Positions 60,992-64,000 of a stretch of DNA of 64,000 nt are shown here, in pieces. Each line of letters begins with the position of its first letter. Position 1 is the first letter of the stretch. Below the pieces are notes generated by a model. It ran no database searches, had not been told where the DNA came from, and saw nothing but the letters and a program-made list of their open reading frames with translations. Origin of the DNA: an uncultured Lachnospiraceae bacterium (GTDB lineage: Bacteria > Bacillota > Clostridia > Lachnospirales > Lachnospiraceae); the NCBI GenBank assembly GCA_947652925.1, contig CANTEW010000003.1:35208-99207 (forward strand), written 5' to 3'. Made by a program: the position numbers and the translations under genes.

Positions 60992-62102
60992 ACAAATGTT
61001 AGGCGAATCAGTTAAAACAGTCAGGAATGGCGAAGTAGTGGAAGGAACAGTCATCGATGTGAAGGATAATGAGATCATCCTGAATATCGGATGTAAGGCA
61101 GACGGCATCATCACAAAGAATGAGTATTCCAATGATCAGTCCATAGACCTGACAGAGGTTGTCCACGTAGGGGACACCATGTCTGCAAAAGTCTTGAAAG
61201 TAAACGATGGGGAAGGCCAGGTCATCCTCACATATAAGAGACTGGCAGCAGAAAAAGGCAATAAACGTCTGGAAGAAGCTTTCAAGAACGAAGAAGTATT
61301 GAAAGCTCCAGTCACACAGGTACTGGACGGCGGTCTGTGCGTTGTTGTGGATGAGGCGAGAGTGTTCATCCCGGCCAGCCTGGTGTCCGACACATATGAA
61401 AGAGATCTTACGAAGTATGCAGACCAGGAGATCGAATTTGTCATCACAGAATTCAATCCCAGGAGGAGGAGGATCATCGGTAACAGGAAGCAGCTCCTGC
61501 TGGCAGAACGCGCAGAAAAACAGAAAGAGCTGATGGCACGCATCGCACCTGGGGATGTTGTAGAGGGTGTCGTGAAGAATGTGACTGATTTCGGTGTGTT
61601 CATCGATCTTGGCGGCGCAGACGGTCTGCTCCATATATCTGAGATGTCCTGGGGCAGGGTTGAAAACCCGAGAAAAGTATTCCAGGCTGGAGACGAAGTG
61701 AAAGTCCTGATCAAAGAGATCAAAGGGGAGAAGATCGCGCTCAGCTTGAAATTCGAGGATCAGAACCCATGGCTGACAGCGGCAGATAAATATGCCATCG
61801 GCAGTGTGATCAAAGGCCGCGTTGCCAGGATGACTGATTTCGGTGCCTTCGTGGAATTGGAGCCGGGCGTAGATGCACTCCTGCACGTATCCCAGATATC
61901 CAGGGAACATGTGGATAAACCTTCAGATGTATTGAAGATCGGGCAGGAAGTTGAGACAAAAGTTGTTGACTTTAACGGCGAAGACAGAAAGATCAGTTTG
62001 AGTATAAAAGCTCTCCAGACAGATGCGATGCGGACAGTGAGCGTAGCAGATGATGCGGCAGAGGGAGCAGAGGAAGAGACTGCTGTGACAAGTGAAGAGT
62101 AG
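60960..62102 (+). CDS. rpsA: 30S ribosomal protein S1 (four S1 domains)
   Basis: 380 residues from MSENMSEQSFEQML. Four S1 RNA-binding domains are recognisable: VVEGTVIDVKDNEIILNIG near 19, VTQVLDGGLCVVVDEARVF near 105, VVEGVVKNVTDFGVFIDLG near 190 and VIKGRVARMTDFGAFVELE near 275. The acidic tail is EGAEEETAVTSEE. Shorter than the six-domain Escherichia S1, as usual for Clostridia. The start follows GAGGAGG inside the ispH gene, so the two are translationally coupled. Confidence 0.95.
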   Translation: MSENMSEQSFEQMLGESVKTVRNGEVVEGTVIDVKDNEIILNIGCKADGIITKNEYSNDQSIDLTEVVHVGDTMSAKVLKVNDGEGQVILTYKRLAAEKGNKRLEEAFKNEEVLKAPVTQVLDGGLCVVVDEARVFIPASLVSDTYERDLTKYADQEIEFVITEFNPRRRRIIGNRKQLLLAERAEKQKELMARIAPGDVVEGVVKNVTDFGVFIDLGGADGLLHISEMSWGRVENPRKVFQAGDEVKVLIKEIKGEKIALSLKFEDQNPWLTAADKYAIGSVIKGRVARMTDFGAFVELEPGVDALLHVSQISREHVDKPSDVLKIGQEVETKVVDFNGEDRKISLSIKALQTDAMRTVSVADDAAEGAEEETAVTSEE

Positions 62103-62113
62103 CAGATAAGATT

Positions 62114-62155
62114 GCTGTACCGGACGACAGAGGTTGTCCGGTACAGTTTTTTTTT
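62114..62155 (+). terminator. Strong rho-independent terminator after rpsA
   Basis: CTGTACCGGAC / GTCCGGTACAG stem with a 10-base loop followed by nine T. Confidence 0.95.
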
Positions 62156-62164
62156 ACACACAAA

Positions 62165-62177
62165 TGGATCACCCAAT
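62165..62177. promoter_or_regulatory. Upstream operator for the lactate permease gene
   Basis: TGGATCACCCAAT, the inverse of ATTGGGTGATCCA, which differs at one base from the core of the downstream operator. Centre-to-centre distance about 117 bases, near 11 helical turns. Confidence 0.65.
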
Positions 62178-62242
62178 CATAGTAAATATCCATAAAAAAT
62201 CAGACTAAAAATATGTAAAACTGCTGGAATTATAAATAATAC

Positions 62243-62270
62243 TTGATATTTCAGGAATAAATGCTATAAT
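62243..62270 (+). promoter_or_regulatory. Promoter of the lactate permease gene
   Basis: TTGATA (62243-62248), 16-base spacer, TATAAT (62265-62270). The predicted start near 62277 is immediately before the downstream operator. Confidence 0.75.
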
Positions 62271-62280
62271 ATACCTAGAA

Positions 62281-62295
62281 ATTGGGTGACCCAAT
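62281..62295. promoter_or_regulatory. Main operator for the lactate permease gene (GntR/LldR-like)
   Basis: ATTGGGT-G-ACCCAAT, a perfect 7-1-7 palindrome located at +4 to +18, a repressor position. The shape (GGGT N ACCC) resembles FadR/LldR-type GntR operators. The regulator gene is not in the window. Confidence 0.7.
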
Positions 62296-62334
62296 AAAGG
62301 CTCGATATAAGGATCAGAGTATCTGATCGGAAAG

Positions 62335-63897
62335 GTGGGGGAGAAGGTATTGTTATTTTTGGAATTTATACTTGCGATGCTGCCGATCATCTGGCTGATC
62401 GCAGCCTTGAGCGGGCTGAAGATGGCGGGACATAAAGCTTGTGTGATCGCACTTTTGCTGACTATGGTGTTGGCGGTAGGTTATTGGAGATTGAATGCTC
62501 TGTATACAGCGACAGCGGCATTGGAGGGAGCTTTGAATGCGCTATGGCCGATCTGTCTGGTCATCGTGGCGGCTCTGTTTACATATGATCTGACATTAAA
62601 GACGGGTGCGATGGAACTGATCAAAAAGATGCTGGCAGGCGTCTCGCGGGACAAAAGGGTCCTGGCGCTGATCATCGGATGGGGGTTCGGGAATTTTATG
62701 GAGGGCATGGCCGGGTTTGGCACGGCGGTGGCCATACCAGCTTCTATGCTGGCCGGGATCGGGTTGGATCCTATGAGCGCAGTGTTGGGCTGCCTGGTGG
62801 TAAATTCAACGCCCACAGCATTTGGTTCGGTAGGCGTCCCCACAGTGACGCTTGGATCGGTGACAGGTCTGGATGCGGTCCCGCTGGCCGGGAGTGTTGT
62901 GCTGATCCAATGCATCTTGACATTTTTATCTCCGTTCCTGATGGTCTGCATCTGCGGAAAAGGGATAAAGGCATTGAAAGGCATGATACCGACCACATTG
63001 GTCGCGTCTCTGTCCTTCACAGTACCCTGGTACATCACAGCGCGAGTGCTGGGACCGGAGCTCCCGGATATCATCGGATCGATCTGTTCCATGGGTTGTC
63101 TGATCATAGCGGCCAAGGTCTTTAACAGAGGGCCGGATGAAGAGTATGCGATCCAGACCGCAGGAGATGGAAAGGCCGGGGGATCCATAACAGTCAGTGC
63201 GGGCGTGAGAGCGTGGAGTTCATTTATTTTGATCTTCCTTCTCTTGATGTTCACTTCCACCTTATGCCCGCCCATACATAATGCGATCGCCGGTATCAAG
63301 AGTACTGTGACCGTTTACGCGGGGGAAGGCGGCAATGCCCTGAGCTTTAGCTGGATCAATACCCCAGGGGTCATGATCTTCATCGCAGCGGTCATCGGAG
63401 GAGCCATCCAGGGAGCTTTGCCAAAAGATATGCTGGAAGTATTTATTGAAACGCTAAAAAAATATTGGAAGACGATCCTTACGATCTGTGCGGTCATGGC
63501 GACGGCGAAGATCATGAGTTACAGCGGGATGATCTCCGATATAGCAAGATTCCTGGTCGTTGTAGCCGGCCCGTTCTATCCGTTCATCGCGCCGCTCATC
63601 GGAGCGCTGGGGGCGTTTGTGACAGGATCGGGGACTTCCACATGTGTCCTCTTCGGTGGATTGCAGAGTGAGACGGCTTTGGCTTTAGGATTGGATGCCA
63701 GCTGGATGGCGGCGGCCAATGTGATGGGGGCCGGGATCGGTAAGATGATCTGTCCCCAGGGCATTGCTATCGGGGCAGGCGCGATCAATGCGGTGGGTTC
63801 AGAGAGCAAGATATTGAGCAGTGTGTTTAAGTATTTCCTATTGTATGTGATCTTGGCAGGGGTGATCTGTTATGCCGGATCATTGATGGGGCTTTAG
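62335..63897 (+). CDS. L-lactate permease (LctP/LldP family)
   Basis: Up to 520 residues with at least 12 hydrophobic segments. Family landmarks: MEGMAGFGTAVAIPASMLAG near 122-141, NSTPTAFGSVGVPTVTLG near 161, FVTGSGTSTCVLFGGLQ near 427 and NVMGAGIGKMICPQGIAIGA near 462. It imports or exports lactate with protons. Two starts are possible: GTG 62335, with little room for a ribosome-binding site, or TTG 62350, 6 bases after GGGGAG. Expression is probably controlled by the paired operators upstream. Genes for lactate oxidation would be expected further downstream, outside the window. Confidence 0.92.
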   Translation: MGEKVLLFLEFILAMLPIIWLIAALSGLKMAGHKACVIALLLTMVLAVGYWRLNALYTATAALEGALNALWPICLVIVAALFTYDLTLKTGAMELIKKMLAGVSRDKRVLALIIGWGFGNFMEGMAGFGTAVAIPASMLAGIGLDPMSAVLGCLVVNSTPTAFGSVGVPTVTLGSVTGLDAVPLAGSVVLIQCILTFLSPFLMVCICGKGIKALKGMIPTTLVASLSFTVPWYITARVLGPELPDIIGSICSMGCLIIAAKVFNRGPDEEYAIQTAGDGKAGGSITVSAGVRAWSSFILIFLLLMFTSTLCPPIHNAIAGIKSTVTVYAGEGGNALSFSWINTPGVMIFIAAVIGGAIQGALPKDMLEVFIETLKKYWKTILTICAVMATAKIMSYSGMISDIARFLVVVAGPFYPFIAPLIGALGAFVTGSGTSTCVLFGGLQSETALALGLDASWMAAANVMGAGIGKMICPQGIAIGAGAINAVGSESKILSSVFKYFLLYVILAGVICYAGSLMGL

Positions 63898-63945
63898 ATC
63901 AAGACCGATCACCTCCGGCGACAGGAGTTTCGTATACACCGCACA

Positions 63946-64000
63946 CTAGAGTGTGTTTGGAAACCCTTTAAATTCTGTAAATAAATCAAATAATACGAAC
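63946..64000 (+). repeat. Repeat family member cut by the window end
   Basis: Starts CTAGAGTGTGTTTGGAAACC and continues CTTTAAATTCTGTAAATAAA. It parallels 3231-3277, which reads AAAGTGTATTTTAAAACCTT followed by AAAAATTCTGTAAATGATTT. The window ends inside it. Confidence 0.65.

Overview
The window reads as chromosomal DNA of an anaerobic, spore-forming, motile Clostridia member, most likely Lachnospiraceae of roughly 50% GC. The evidence is strictly anaerobic metabolism (Ni-CO dehydrogenase, Na+-pumping decarboxylase, formate transporter), sporulation and cortex genes (spmA, cwlD-like amidase, GH18 hydrolase, Dac carboxypeptidases), a flagellin with a sigma-28-type promoter, a chemoreceptor, and Firmicutes gene orders (gdpP-rplI-dnaB, cysE-cysS-mrnC-rlmB, cmk-ispH-rpsA). 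No species is claimed. I saw no rRNA, tRNA, CRISPR array, transposase or phage gene.

Layout. 1-3088 (minus): cooS, cooF and a truncated FAD/NAD oxidoreductase. 3089-3812: a 398-bp inverted-repeat element, then the sigma-28 promoter of an isolated flagellin. 4.7-16.0 kb: housekeeping genes (rpsU, cardiolipin synthase, a CmpB-type membrane protein, a Dac carboxypeptidase, scpAB, HAD phosphatase, chemoreceptor, DJ-1 protein, spmA). 16.2-24.3 kb: a DeoR regulator and a sugar-type ABC transporter / double UroD-like / FGGY kinase operon in which four of six genes carry an inactivating lesion. 24.8-25.6 kb: formate/nitrite-type transporter. 25.8-30.1 kb (minus): T-box, ilvB, ilvN and an ABC-class ATPase. 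30.3-34.8 kb: secreted beta-helix protein, then cysE-cysS-mrnC-rlmB. 34.8-41.2 kb: a large secreted DUF5722-type protein and a LicD/LicD/flippase/glycosyltransferase island for envelope-glycan decoration. 41.3-46.0 kb: gdpP-rplI-dnaB and a MerR-like protein with internal repeats. 46.1-47.5 kb (minus): small ferredoxin, DUF1858 protein, mecA. 47.8-48.3 kb: a candidate structured RNA leader followed by a small gene whose expected ATG is ACG. 48.4-52.8 kb: spore-cortex/cell-wall genes and a GGDEF protein. 53.0-58.2 kb: an operon combining 12S-like and 5S-like carboxyltransferases with one biotin carrier and the OadB/OadG pump. 58.2-62.1 kb: HI0933-family flavoprotein, cmk, ispH, rpsA. 62.3-63.9 kb: lactate permease behind two matching operators.

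How it fits together. CO oxidation (cooS/cooF/oxidoreductase), formate and lactate transport and a sodium-motive decarboxylase describe a fermentative anaerobe that recovers energy from one-carbon compounds, C3 acids and decarboxylation. The most unusual items are (1) the 17.3-24.3 kb operon with four separate lesions, two of them in short repeats; (2) the candidate RNA switch at 47.83-47.98 kb, whose 3' closing strand can pair instead with the next gene's ribosome-binding site; (3) the decarboxylase operon shaped like a membrane-bound transcarboxylase; and (4) a dispersed repeat family seen at five places, one overlapping a stop codon and one upstream of the CO dehydrogenase operon.
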